Shown here: positions 7,711 to 16,816 of the stretch, one piece after another
Layout of the letters: the number at the start of each line of letters is the position of its first letter
Numbering within the stretch: position 1 is the stretch's first letter
From: an uncultured Bacteroidales bacterium
GTDB taxonomy: Bacteria > Bacteroidota > Bacteroidia > Bacteroidales > UBA932
Direction: 5' to 3'
DNA length: 64,000 bases
Assembly (NCBI GenBank): GCA_900316245.1
Contig: ONCE01000002.1
Span: forward strand, 1 to 64,000
Translations under genes and position numbers: made by a program
Notes under the pieces: generated by a model
Database searches by the model: none
Told to the model about the DNA's origin: nothing
Seen by the model: the letters and a program-made list of their open reading frames with translations, nothing else

Positions 7711-8727
7711 TTAGCGGATGAGGAAGGAGTAATTGTCAGTGTTCTTGAGGGCGATGCAGGTTCCGCGGGCTACAGCGCGAAGCGGGTCCTCGGCCACATA
7801 GAACGGGATGTTGACTTTTTCGGAGAGGCGCTTGGCCAGACCGCGCAGGAGGGAACCGCCGCCGCTGAGAAAAATACCGTTTTCCACAATGTCGGAGTAT
7901 AGTTCCGGAGGAGTCTGCTCCAGGACCTGCTGGATAGAGGCTTCCAGACGGGCGATGGACTTGTCCAGGCAGTGGGCAATCTCCTGGTAGGGGATGAGGG
8001 CCTCTACCGGGTGACCGGTCATAAGGTTGGGACCGCGGACCTGGAACGGTTCGGGTTCTTCATCCAGCTGGGAGATAACGGCGCCCACGGCAATCTTGAT
8101 CTTTTCGGCGGTGGTTTCACCAACCTTGATCACGTGCTGCTGGCGGAGATAGTTCTGAATGTCGGCCGTGAAAACGTCACCGGCCACACGGATGGATTCC
8201 TGCTGTACGATGCCGCCCAGGGAGATGACGGCAATCTCGGTGGTACCGCCTCCGATGTCCACCACCATATTGCCCTTGGGGGCTTCCACGTCCAGGCCGA
8301 TACCCAGGGCTGCGGCCATGGGTTCGTAGATGAGATAGACGTCACGGCCGCCGGCGTGCTCGGAAGAGTCGCGGACGGCACGGATCTCCACCTCCGTGGA
8401 ACCGGAAGGGATACCCACCACCAGCTTGAGGTTGGGGGCGAAGAGGCTGCGATGACGGGCGTTCACCTGCTTGATGAAGCCGCGGATCATCATTTCTGCA
8501 GCGTTGAAGTCTGCAATCACGCCATCCCTCAGCGGACGCACGGTCTTGATGCCGGGGTTGGTCTTCTCGTGCATCAGTTTAGCCTTCTGGCCCAGGGCGA
8601 TGCACTTCCCTGTCTGGTTGTCGATGGCCACGATGGACGGCTCGTCCAGGGCTATTTGGTCGTTCTGGAATATGACGGTGTTAGCGGTTCCCAGATCGAT
8701 GGCCAATTCTTGGTTCAGGAATCCCAT
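7711..8727 (-). CDS. mreB: Rod shape-determining protein MreB (bacterial actin)
   Basis: A 338-residue actin-fold ATPase. The phosphate-1 loop LAIDLGTANT is at residues 8-17, VDIGGGTTEIAVIS gives the phosphate-2 loop, and LSGGGSLLRGL the adenosine site. Length and motifs are normal for MreB. Filaments under the membrane direct side-wall synthesis. It is the first gene of the seven-gene operon running down to 821, with a Bacteroidota promoter element just upstream. Confidence 0.97.
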   Translation of the reverse strand: MGFLNQELAIDLGTANTVIFQNDQIALDEPSIVAIDNQTGKCIALGQKAKLMHEKTNPGIKTVRPLRDGVIADFNAAEMMIRGFIKQVNARHRSLFAPNLKLVVGIPSGSTEVEIRAVRDSSEHAGGRDVYLIYEPMAAALGIGLDVEAPKGNMVVDIGGGTTEIAVISLGGIVQQESIRVAGDVFTADIQNYLRQQHVIKVGETTAEKIKIAVGAVISQLDEEPEPFQVRGPNLMTGHPVEALIPYQEIAHCLDKSIARLEASIQQVLEQTPPELYSDIVENGIFLSGGGSLLRGLAKRLSEKVNIPFYVAEDPLRAVARGTCIALKNTDNYSFLIR

Positions 8728-8760
8728 ATCTGTAAGTTTCTGTTTCTAGTAATTAGCTGT

Positions 8761-8768
8761 CAAAATTA
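8761..8768 (-). promoter_or_regulatory. -7 promoter element for the mreB operon
   Basis: Minus-strand TAATTTTG matches the Bacteroidota -7 consensus TAnnTTTG. Transcription would begin about 25-30 nt before the mreB start. It lies in the 77-nt divergent gap shared with ispD. Confidence 0.65.
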
Positions 8769-8804
8769 CGAAAAAATTCTTATATTCGCATAAAGTATTT
8801 TGCT

Positions 8805-9506
8805 ATGGAAAGAAAAAAGTTTCTGGTGGTTACGGCCGGCGGAATGGGGACCCGGATGGGCGGTCCTGTGCCTAAGCAGTTTATGGAGCTGGAAGGCAAA
8901 CCCATCCTGCGTCTGACCATAGAACGCTTCCTGGAAGCGGAGCCCGATTTGCAGGTTATCACCGTGCTCCCGGAGACCCATATTTCCACTTGGCGGCAAT
9001 ACTGTCTGCAGGCCGATTTCCGCTGCCCGCAGCGTCTGGTCAAAGGCGGCTTCACCCGTTTCCATTCCGTTAAAAACGCCCTGGAATTCGTGCCCGACGG
9101 CGCCCTTGTGGCCGTTCACGACGGCGTACGTCCGCTGCTTTCCATCGCCAAGATCCAGGAACTCTTTTCCGTGGCCCAGACCGTTCCGGCCCTCATCCCC
9201 GTGATGCCCGTCACGGATACGCTGAAGGTGCTGGAGAAGAAGGCCGACGGAACGCTGGCTGCCACGGGAGAACCCATAGACCGCAGCCGTATCTTCGGTG
9301 CCCAGACGCCCCAGATCTTCTACAGCGAAGGCCTCAAGCAGGCCTATACCCAGGGCTTCGATACGCTGTTCACGGACGACGCCTCCGTAGCGGAAAGATA
9401 CGGAATACCGCTCACCTTCATCGAAGGAGAGCGGTTCAACATCAAAATCACAACCCCGGAGGATCTAATCCTCGCCAAGGCCATTATTCAGTCGCGGCCG
9501 GAGTAG
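8805..9506 (+). CDS. ispD: 2-C-methyl-D-erythritol 4-phosphate cytidylyltransferase
   Basis: A 233-residue nucleotidyltransferase with TAGGMGTRMGGPVPKQF at residues 10-26 (CTP-binding loop with Arg and Lys) and VAVHDGVRPLLS near 103-114. It makes CDP-methylerythritol in the MEP isoprenoid pathway, feeding among others the undecaprenyl carrier used by the neighbouring wall genes. It is transcribed divergently from mreB. Its last 19 nt overlap the end of the convergent lrp gene. Confidence 0.95.
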   Translation: MERKKFLVVTAGGMGTRMGGPVPKQFMELEGKPILRLTIERFLEAEPDLQVITVLPETHISTWRQYCLQADFRCPQRLVKGGFTRFHSVKNALEFVPDGALVAVHDGVRPLLSIAKIQELFSVAQTVPALIPVMPVTDTLKVLEKKADGTLAATGEPIDRSRIFGAQTPQIFYSEGLKQAYTQGFDTLFTDDASVAERYGIPLTFIEGERFNIKITTPEDLILAKAIIQSRPE

Positions 9507-9982
9507 CTGGTACTCTTGAAATCCTTGACCCAGACTTGGCGCTCGATGGGCTCATCGAGGGAGATCATGGTGTCCGTGCTCTGGATGTACGGAATCTTCT
9601 GGATGGTGTTCAGCAGGACCTCCATCAGGTGGTCGTTGTCCAGGCAGTAGAGCTTGGCCAGAATGGCGTACTTGCCGGTTACAAAGTGACACTCCACAAT
9701 TTCCGGAATCTTCTTGAGGTTGGCGATGACCTCGGGGTATTTGGTGGATTCCGACAGGGAGATGCTCACGTAGGCGCATACGTTGAGGCCCAGGGCCTGG
9801 GGTTTCACCTGCAGGCGGGAGCCGGTAATGACGCCGTTGGCCTCCAGGCGCTTGTAGCGCTGGTGGATGGCTGCGCCGGAAACGCCGCATTCGCGGGCAA
9901 TCTCCAGGAACGGCATGCGGGCATTCTTTACAAGGTAAGAGAGGATCTTTTGGTCGATCTGATCGATGTGATAACTCGCCAT
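9488..9982 (-). CDS. Lrp/AsnC family transcriptional regulator
   Basis: 164 residues. The N-terminal winged helix-turn-helix (LDQIDQKILSYLVKNARMPF-like start, then IARECGVSGAAIHQRYKRLEA) is followed by a RAM/ligand-binding domain (about 65-145, with CHFVTGKYAILAKLY). Such regulators sense amino acids as octamers or hexadecamers. Targets cannot be read from the sequence. It overlaps ispD tail to tail by 19 nt and has its own promoter element. Confidence 0.93.
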   Translation of the reverse strand: MASYHIDQIDQKILSYLVKNARMPFLEIARECGVSGAAIHQRYKRLEANGVITGSRLQVKPQALGLNVCAYVSISLSESTKYPEVIANLKKIPEIVECHFVTGKYAILAKLYCLDNDHLMEVLLNTIQKIPYIQSTDTMISLDEPIERQVWVKDFKSTSYSGRD

Positions 9983-10010
9983 TTGCTTACAATTTAAAAC
10001 TAACCGGCTG

Positions 10011-10018
10011 CAAATGTA
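10011..10018 (-). promoter_or_regulatory. -7 promoter element for the Lrp/AsnC gene
   Basis: Minus-strand TACATTTG fits TAnnTTTG. It lies 29 nt upstream of the start codon, leaving a short leader. Confidence 0.65.
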
Positions 10019-10029
10019 AAAAAAATTTT

Positions 10030-12336
10030 TTATTTATTACGCTTGCCGGAAGATTTTTTTGTAGGCTCTGACTGGGCTATAATCTCTTGACAATCAGCTT
10101 CGGTGAGCTGGGTGGCATCCTTCCCCTTGGGGATTTTGTAGTTGGACGTTCCCTGCTTGATGTAGGGGCCATATCGGCCGTTGATGACCTTGATATCTCC
10201 AAATTCTGCCAGATAAGCAGAAGCGGGTTTCTCGGCCACAGCCTCCTGTATAAGGGGTTCACACTCTTCCAGGGTAATTCTGAGCGGGTCTTTTCCGCGG
10301 GGAAGTTTCACATTTTTATCTCCGTACTTGAGGTACGGGCCAAAACGGCCGCGGGTAGCCACTACGTCCACGCCGGCAATCTGACCCACAACACGGGGCA
10401 GTTCCAGCAGTTTGAGGGCCTCTTCCAGGGTGAGCGTCTCAATGAGCTGTCCCTTGGCCAGCGAGGCGCTCTGGCGGCGCTCGCCTTCACCTTTTTGCAC
10501 ATAGGGGCCGAATTTGCCGAAGGCGGCAATCACCTTGTCTCCGTCGGGGGCCGTGCCTATCTCGCGGGTTACCTTGCTGTAGTTGCGGTCCTGCATCACG
10601 CCGTCCACGTTCTTGTGGAAAGGCTTGTAGAATTCTTCGATGGTCTTGTTCCAGGCCTTCTTGCCTTCGGCCACCTTGTCGAAGTCGGTCTCCACCTTGG
10701 CGGTGAAGTCATAGTCCAGGATGTCCGAGAAGTTCTGCACCAGGTAGTCGGTGACGATGAGGCCAATTTCCTGGGGCAGGAGTTTACCCTTTTCGGCCCC
10801 TACCACCTCAGTCTTCTGGCTTTCCTTGATGGCACCTCCCTTGAGGGCCAGGTTGTTCACCTTGAAGCTCTTGCCTTCCTTGTCTCCCTTGACGGCATAG
10901 CCGCGGCCCCGGGTGAGGGTGTCCACGGTGGCGGCATAGGTGGAAGGACGGCCGATGCCCAGTTCTTCCAGTTTCTTCACCAGCGTGGCTTCCGAGTAGC
11001 GGACGGGCGGGGCGGTGAATTTGCAGAGGGCGCTCACGCCGTCTTCCAGCATTACGTCTCCCTTCTTGATGCCGGGGAGGATGACCTCCTGGTCGTCGGC
11101 GTTGTCTTCATCGTCGCGGCCTTCCAGGTACACCTTCATAAAGCCGTCGAAGAGAATCTCGACGGACTGGGTGGCGTACTGCTCGGAGCGCTTGTCGGAA
11201 GAGAGCTTGATGGTGGTGTTCAGGACGCGGCTCTCGGCCATCTGGGAAGCGATGGTACGCTTCCAGATGAGTTCGTAGAGTTTCTTCTCCTGAGGCGTTC
11301 CCTCAATCTCGGTATTCTCTATATAGGTGGGCCGGATGGCTTCGTGGGCCTCCTGGGCGCCTTTGGACTTGGTGCGGTACTGGCGGGTGTGGAGATAGGT
11401 CTCGCCATAGTTCTCCAGGATGTGCTTCTTGGCGGTGGCCAGGGCCAGGGAGGAGAGGTTGGTGGAGTCCGTTCTCATATAGGTGATGAGACCGCGCTCA
11501 TAGAGCGTCTGGGCCACCCGCATGGTGGTGGAAACGGGGAAGTGGAGCTTCCGGGCCGCCTCCTGCTGAAGGGTGGAAGTGGTAAAGGGGGCCGAAGGAA
11601 CCCGCACGCCCTCCTTCTTCTCCACGGAGGCCACGCGGTAGGTGGCGCCGATGCTGTCTTCCAGGAACTTCCGGGCTTCGGCCTCGGTGGCGAAGCGGGT
11701 GTCCAGGGCGGCGCGCACGTTGGCGCTGCTGCCTTCCGGATGGAAGAGGGCTTCTACGCGGTAGTAGGGAGTGGGCACGAAGGCCATAATCTCCTTTTCA
11801 CGGTCCACGATCAGGCGCAGGGCCACGCTCTGTACGCGGCCGGCGCTGAGCTTGGGTTGGATCTTGCGCCAGAGGATGGGGGAGAGTTCAAATCCCACCA
11901 GACGGTCCAGCACACGGCGGGCCTGCTGGGCGTTGACCAGATTCATATCGATGTCCCGGGGGGTTTCGATGGCCTCCAGGATGGCGTTCTTGGTGATTTC
12001 GTGGAAAACGATGCGGCGGGTCTTCTGGGACGGCAGCTGAAGCGTTTCGCGAAGGTGCCAGGAGATGGCCTCTCCCTCGCGGTCCTCATCGGAAGCCAGC
12101 CAGACGGTCTGGGCTTCGCCGGCCAGCTTGCCCAGCTCGGCCACTACCTTTTTCTTATTGGAAGGAACTACGTATTCCGGCTGGAAACCGTTCTGCACGT
12201 CCACACTGAGCTTGTGCTCTTCCAGGTCCCGGATGTGGCCGATGGAGGCCTTGACCAAATACTCTTTTCCCAAATACTGCTGGATGGTCTTTACCTTGCC
12301 GGGAGACTCAACAATCACTAAATTTTTCACGTTCAT
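10030..12336 (-). CDS. topA: DNA topoisomerase I
   Basis: A type IA topoisomerase. The Toprim domain starts LVIVESPGKVKTIQQYLG and contains DEDREGEAI; the active-site Tyr lies in GLITYMRTDSTNLS. Instead of zinc fingers the C terminus has several Topoisom_C repeats (GKFGPYVQKGEG, GRFGPYLKYG, GRYGPYIKQG) and a Lys-rich tail. The enzyme relaxes negative supercoils. I chose the ATG at 12336 (MNVKNLVIVES); an upstream in-frame ATG at 12372 would add 12 residues that resemble no topoisomerase. The protein is 768 residues. Confidence 0.96.
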   Translation of the reverse strand: MNVKNLVIVESPGKVKTIQQYLGKEYLVKASIGHIRDLEEHKLSVDVQNGFQPEYVVPSNKKKVVAELGKLAGEAQTVWLASDEDREGEAISWHLRETLQLPSQKTRRIVFHEITKNAILEAIETPRDIDMNLVNAQQARRVLDRLVGFELSPILWRKIQPKLSAGRVQSVALRLIVDREKEIMAFVPTPYYRVEALFHPEGSSANVRAALDTRFATEAEARKFLEDSIGATYRVASVEKKEGVRVPSAPFTTSTLQQEAARKLHFPVSTTMRVAQTLYERGLITYMRTDSTNLSSLALATAKKHILENYGETYLHTRQYRTKSKGAQEAHEAIRPTYIENTEIEGTPQEKKLYELIWKRTIASQMAESRVLNTTIKLSSDKRSEQYATQSVEILFDGFMKVYLEGRDDEDNADDQEVILPGIKKGDVMLEDGVSALCKFTAPPVRYSEATLVKKLEELGIGRPSTYAATVDTLTRGRGYAVKGDKEGKSFKVNNLALKGGAIKESQKTEVVGAEKGKLLPQEIGLIVTDYLVQNFSDILDYDFTAKVETDFDKVAEGKKAWNKTIEEFYKPFHKNVDGVMQDRNYSKVTREIGTAPDGDKVIAAFGKFGPYVQKGEGERRQSASLAKGQLIETLTLEEALKLLELPRVVGQIAGVDVVATRGRFGPYLKYGDKNVKLPRGKDPLRITLEECEPLIQEAVAEKPASAYLAEFGDIKVINGRYGPYIKQGTSNYKIPKGKDATQLTEADCQEIIAQSEPTKKSSGKRNK

Positions 12337-12382
12337 GGTGCAAAGTAAACTACAATTGAGGCAATTTTCCAAATTTTCTCAC

Positions 12383-12390
12383 TACTTTTG
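12383..12390 (+). promoter_or_regulatory. -7 promoter element for the PBP1A operon
   Basis: TACTTTTG fits TAnnTTTG. It implies a leader of about 55 nt before the ATG at 12448. That leader contains a 7-bp hairpin, CAAGACC-TAA-GGTCTTG (12407-12423), of unknown role. Confidence 0.7.
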
Positions 12391-12447
12391 TAAGTTGAAC
12401 TTTTGGCAAGACCTAAGGTCTTGTACGCATAAGAATTTTTTGGCAAG

Positions 12448-14775
12448 ATGACAGACGACAAGAAGAAAAAGATTGTCAAGTGGTACTGGATCCTTCTGGT
12501 AACACCCTTTGTGGCTCTATTCCTTTTGCTGTGCATAGTTTGGGCCTTTGCCGACATTCCCTCCATCGAAGAACTGGAGAACCCCGATTCCAAGCTGGCC
12601 ACCCAGGTCATAGCGGAAGATGGGGAAATCCTTACTACCTACCATATAGAGAACCGTACCTTCGTGAGCTACGAGGAGCTGGCCCCCTCGCTGGTGCAGG
12701 CCACCGTGGCCACGGAAGACAAGCGCTTCTACAAACACTCCGGCGTGGACATCCAGTCCCTGGCCCGCGTGCTGTTCAAGACCCTCCTCTCCCGGGATTC
12801 CTCCCAGGGCGGCGGCTCCACCATCACCCAGCAGCTGGCCAAGACCCTCTATCCCCGCGGAGAGCACGTAGGTAAAATAAAGATGGTATGGATCAAGCTG
12901 AAGGAGTGGATCACCGCCATCAAGCTGGAGCGCAACTACACCAAGGAAGAGATTGTGGATATGTACCTTAATGCCATCTTCTTCGGTTCCAATTCCTATG
13001 GCATCTCCAGCGCCGCCAACCTCTTCTTCGGCAAGCAGCCCTCGGACCTTCTGATAGAAGAGAGCGCCGTGCTGGTGGGTATGATGAACAAGCCCACGCG
13101 CTACAACCCCATCATCAATCCGGACAATGCCCTGAAGCGCCGCAACCTGGTGCTGGACCGTATGCGTTCCATGAAGTACATCACCAAGGCCGAGTGCGAC
13201 TCCCTGCAGGCCCTGCCCATCGTGCTGCACACCCGCCAGGGAGACCGTACCACCGGTGTGGGCCCGTACTTCCGCGATATGCTGCGCCGCACAATGGGCG
13301 CTACCCAGCCCAAGCGCTCGTCCTACCAGTTCTACGAGGACTATCAGGCCGATTCCCTCCTCTGGGCCGACGATCCCCTCTACGGCTGGCTCAACAAGAA
13401 CTCCAAGAGCGACGGCAGCCAGTACGACCTGGACCGCGACGGCCTCCGCATCTATACTACCATTAATTACAAGATGCAGCGCTATGCAGAGGAAGCCATA
13501 GCGGAGCACCTGGGCAAGGACCTCCAGAATGCCTTCTGGAAGGAACTCAAGAACCGCCGCAATCCTCCGTTCACGTCCGACACGGACAAGTCCGTCATCG
13601 AGACCACCCTCAAGCAGGCCCGCCGCTGGAGCGACCGCACCCGTATGATGAAGGCCTCCGGCCACACGGATGCAGAGATTGAAGCCTCCTTCAAGGAGCG
13701 CGTCAAGATGCGGGTCTTCACCTGGGAGAAGCCCGGCTACCGGGACACCCTGATGACTCCGGACGATTCCATCCGCTACTACAAGTCCTTCTTCCGCGCC
13801 GCCTTTATGGCCATCGAGCCCGGTACGGGCCACGTGAGAGCCTATGTGGGAGGCCCGGACTACCGTTACTTCAAATATGACAACGTGCGCCAGGGCAAGC
13901 GCCAGGTGGGCTCCACCATCAAGCCTTTCCTTTACACGGAGGCTATGGAGTCCGGAATGACGCCCTGCGACCCTGTGCTCAATTCGCCTGTGGTGATTGT
14001 GGTTAACGACGGAGACACCTGGTCTCCCCAGGACACCCACGCAGACGGCACTATGGTAGACCTTACCTGGGGTCTGGCCCACAGCTCCAACTCCGTATCG
14101 GCCTATCTGATGAAAGAACTGGGCGCCGCGTCCATGGTTTCCATGATGCGCAAGATGGGCATCACCGGCTTCATAGATCCGGTGGCATCCCTCTGCGTAG
14201 GCTCTGCAGACCTGTCCGTCTACGATATGGTTACCGCATACAACACCTATCCTTCCGGAGGCACCTATACCTATCCCATCTTTGTGACCCGCATCGAGGA
14301 CAGTGACGGCAATGTGCTGGGCCAGTTCAGCGACCGCAAGAGAGAAGCCCTGTCGCTCCGGGCCACCGGCGCCATGATCCAGATGATGCGCGCCGTGGTG
14401 GATGGCGGCGGCACCGGCGGCCGTCTGCGCTTCCGCTATGGCCTCAAGGGAGAGATAGCCGGTAAGACCGGTACCACCAACGACAACTCCGACGGCTGGT
14501 TCATAGGCTACACACCCACCATCACCGCCGGCGTATGGGTAGGGGCCGAAGACCGCTATGTCCACTTCACCAGCACCAACCTGGGCCAGGGAGCCAATAT
14601 GGCCCTTCCCATCTGGGGCCTGTGGATGCAGAAGGTAATCAAGGACGGAACCCTGGGCATCTCGGAGACCGATGTCTTTCCGGAGAACCTCAAGGGGTCC
14701 TACTGCAACGGCGTGCAGCAGGAAGAGAATCCTACGCCGGAGAAATCTGAATTGGAAAACTACTATTTCGAATAA
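12448..14775 (+). CDS. Penicillin-binding protein 1A (glycosyltransferase/transpeptidase)
   Basis: A 775-residue class A PBP. One membrane helix (about 12-35) is followed by a GT51 domain with catalytic Glu90 in ATEDKRFYKHSGVD and GGGSTITQQLAKTLYPR (121-137). The transpeptidase domain has S489-T-I-K492, SSNS and KTGTTND motifs. It both polymerises and cross-links peptidoglycan. It heads an operon with ddl (1-nt overlap) and prmC, so precursor synthesis and polymerisation are coupled. Confidence 0.95.
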   Translation: MTDDKKKKIVKWYWILLVTPFVALFLLLCIVWAFADIPSIEELENPDSKLATQVIAEDGEILTTYHIENRTFVSYEELAPSLVQATVATEDKRFYKHSGVDIQSLARVLFKTLLSRDSSQGGGSTITQQLAKTLYPRGEHVGKIKMVWIKLKEWITAIKLERNYTKEEIVDMYLNAIFFGSNSYGISSAANLFFGKQPSDLLIEESAVLVGMMNKPTRYNPIINPDNALKRRNLVLDRMRSMKYITKAECDSLQALPIVLHTRQGDRTTGVGPYFRDMLRRTMGATQPKRSSYQFYEDYQADSLLWADDPLYGWLNKNSKSDGSQYDLDRDGLRIYTTINYKMQRYAEEAIAEHLGKDLQNAFWKELKNRRNPPFTSDTDKSVIETTLKQARRWSDRTRMMKASGHTDAEIEASFKERVKMRVFTWEKPGYRDTLMTPDDSIRYYKSFFRAAFMAIEPGTGHVRAYVGGPDYRYFKYDNVRQGKRQVGSTIKPFLYTEAMESGMTPCDPVLNSPVVIVVNDGDTWSPQDTHADGTMVDLTWGLAHSSNSVSAYLMKELGAASMVSMMRKMGITGFIDPVASLCVGSADLSVYDMVTAYNTYPSGGTYTYPIFVTRIEDSDGNVLGQFSDRKREALSLRATGAMIQMMRAVVDGGGTGGRLRFRYGLKGEIAGKTGTTNDNSDGWFIGYTPTITAGVWVGAEDRYVHFTSTNLGQGANMALPIWGLWMQKVIKDGTLGISETDVFPENLKGSYCNGVQQEENPTPEKSELENYYFE

Positions 14776-15794
14776 TGTCCAAGTATCAATCGATAGCTGT
14801 TATATACGGCAGCGATTCCTCCGAGTGGGAGGTCTCTTGCCGCAGCGGAGAGTTCACCGCTTCCCGCATTGATGAATTCAAGTACGACGTGTACGAGATT
14901 TTCGCCCGCTTCGGCGAGTGGAAGCTGGTTGCCATGCGCAAGGCCAACACCATGCGCCAGGCCTTCCCCGAGGGGGCCCAGCCCGTGGTGGACAAATCAG
15001 ACTTTTCCGTGATGGTGCTGGGAGAGAAGGTCAAGTTTGACTTCGCCTACATCATGCAGCACGGCGCCCCCGGCGAGACCGGCCTCCTGCAGGGTTATTT
15101 CGAGATGCTGGGCATTCCCCACTCCACTTGCAGCGCCTTCGTTACCACGGTGGCCTTTGACAAGTACTCCTGCAAGAGCTACCTCCGGGATCAGGACTTC
15201 GTGAAAATGGCCCCCGACGCCATCGTGCGCATAGGAGACGATATTGATATCTTCAGTGCCAAGACGGTGGCCCGCCTGGGTCTGCCCCTCTTTGTGAAAC
15301 CCACCAGAGGCGGATCCAGCTTCGGCATCACCAAGGTAGAGAAGGCCGAAGACTTGCCGGCCGCCATCCGCTTTGCCTTCACGGAAGGTGAGGTGGCCAT
15401 TGTGGAAAAGGCCGTTCCCGCCCAGCACGAGCTCACCTGCGCCGTGTACAGGGACGGAAAGGAAGTGAAGGCCCTCCCCATCATCGAGATCATTTCCGAA
15501 ACGGGCTGGTTTGACTACGACGCCAAGTATAACGGATACAGCCAGGAGGTGTGCCCCGCCCAGGTTTCCGAAGAACTGACCCACCAGGTCCAGGAAACCA
15601 GCAAGCGTATCTACGAGTATCTGGGCTGCAAGGGTCTGGTGAGAATGGACTACCTGTCGGCCCAGGACGGTCTTTATTTCCTGGAAGTGAACATCATCCC
15701 CGGTATGACCAACGCCTCGCTGGTGCCCAAGATGATCCGTACCGCCGGCATCTCCCTGCCGGACTTCTTGACCACCATCATAGAGAACGCCTAG
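14775..15794 (+). CDS. ddl: D-alanine--D-alanine ligase
   Basis: A 339-residue ATP-grasp enzyme that makes the D-Ala-D-Ala dipeptide of peptidoglycan. Visible motifs are LPLFVKPTRGGSSFGITKV (ATP-binding loop), AQHELTCAVY and the metal-binding EVNIIPGMTNASLVPKM near the end. The N-terminal GGxS-type sequence is replaced by IYGSDSSEWEVS, as I recall for Bacteroidota homologues. The ATG overlaps the PBP1A stop (TAATG), which favours translational coupling. Confidence 0.94.
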   Translation: MSKYQSIAVIYGSDSSEWEVSCRSGEFTASRIDEFKYDVYEIFARFGEWKLVAMRKANTMRQAFPEGAQPVVDKSDFSVMVLGEKVKFDFAYIMQHGAPGETGLLQGYFEMLGIPHSTCSAFVTTVAFDKYSCKSYLRDQDFVKMAPDAIVRIGDDIDIFSAKTVARLGLPLFVKPTRGGSSFGITKVEKAEDLPAAIRFAFTEGEVAIVEKAVPAQHELTCAVYRDGKEVKALPIIEIISETGWFDYDAKYNGYSQEVCPAQVSEELTHQVQETSKRIYEYLGCKGLVRMDYLSAQDGLYFLEVNIIPGMTNASLVPKMIRTAGISLPDFLTTIIENA

Positions 15795-15797
15795 CAT

Positions 15798-16700
15798 ATG
15801 CTGCTGGTAGATTTTCTGAAAGAAGGGACCCGGTCTCTGGAGTCGTTGTACCCTGCCGCCGAGGCCAGGAATCTGGTTTCGCTGCTGTGTCAGGAGCTCA
15901 TAGGCACCCAGAGTTACACGCATATTGTAGACCCCCAGTACACCATAGCCAAAAAGGACGAACCGGCTCTGGAAGCCGGTATGGAGCGCCTGAAAGCGGG
16001 AGAACCCATCCAGTATGTGGTGGGCAGCTGCGAGTTCTGCGGCCGCCGTTTCCACGTGACGCCCGCCGTTCTCATCCCCCGTCCGGAGACCGAAATGCTG
16101 GTCCGGGAGGCCGTCAAGGCGGCCGACCGCCTGCACCGGCTCCGCAGCCCTTACGGCAAGACGGCCGAGCCCGTGCGCGTGCTGGATCTCTGCACCGGTT
16201 CCGGAAACATTGCCTGGTCCGTGGCCCTGGAAGTTCCCGGGGTGCAGGTGGTAGGCGTGGACTGGTCCGATGGCGCCCTGGAAGTAGCCAGGGGGCAGAA
16301 CTTTGCCGCCGAACTCAAAGCCACCGGCGCCGTGGCGCCCACCTTTGTGAAGGCCGATGTCCTGGATACCGCGCAGGAGTTCCCCTTCGGCCCTTTTGAC
16401 CTCATTCTCTCCAATCCGCCCTACATCCAGGAGAAGGAGAAAGCGCTTATGCGGCGCAATGTCCTGGATTATGAGCCGGAGATGGCCCTCTTTGTGCCAG
16501 ACGAGGATCCCCTTCTCTTTTACCGCGCCGTGGCCGCCTGGAGCGTCCGCTTTTTCGGAGCCGAAGGCGTGGGTATTTCGGAGATCAATGAGGAGCTGGG
16601 AGCTCAAACGCTGGAGGTTTTTAAGGCCGCCGGCTTCCAGGAAGCGGATCTTTTGAACGATTTTTTTGACAAAAACCGCTTCGTTTTCTACAAGAAGTAG
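15798..16700 (+). CDS. prmC: Peptide chain release factor N5-glutamine methyltransferase
   Basis: A 300-residue SAM-dependent enzyme. The N-terminal helical substrate domain is followed by a Rossmann methyltransferase with VLDLCTGSGNIAW (SAM site) and the catalytic SNPPYI motif. It methylates the Gln of the GGQ motif in release factors. It begins 3 nt after ddl and closes the operon. Length is slightly above the usual 280 or so. Confidence 0.93.
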   Translation: MLLVDFLKEGTRSLESLYPAAEARNLVSLLCQELIGTQSYTHIVDPQYTIAKKDEPALEAGMERLKAGEPIQYVVGSCEFCGRRFHVTPAVLIPRPETEMLVREAVKAADRLHRLRSPYGKTAEPVRVLDLCTGSGNIAWSVALEVPGVQVVGVDWSDGALEVARGQNFAAELKATGAVAPTFVKADVLDTAQEFPFGPFDLILSNPPYIQEKEKALMRRNVLDYEPEMALFVPDEDPLLFYRAVAAWSVRFFGAEGVGISEINEELGAQTLEVFKAAGFQEADLLNDFFDKNRFVFYKK

Positions 16701-16730
16701 GCTTTCTACCCCCGTGAAATGCCGTTTTTA

Positions 16731-16766
16731 AATTAAGCGTGTGAAACCTTTTTTACACGCTTAATT
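16731..16766 (+). terminator. Hairpin after prmC, possible terminator
   Basis: aattaagcgtgt and acacgcttaatt form a perfect 12-bp stem with a T-rich loop. The downstream U run is poor (cttcgg), so termination may be weak or the element may be a palindromic repeat. A second imperfect inverted repeat, ggttctttg/caaaggaacc, lies at about 16772-16792. Confidence 0.5.
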
Positions 16767-16816
16767 CTTCGGTTCTTTGCACAAAGGAACCGGAGCTAAA
16801 AACCGGCAGTCACAAT

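Noticed and set aside
12336-12372. Upstream topA start
   Set aside because: The 12 extra residues (MENCLNCSLLCT) are unlike topoisomerase I, which normally begins just before LVIVESPGK.
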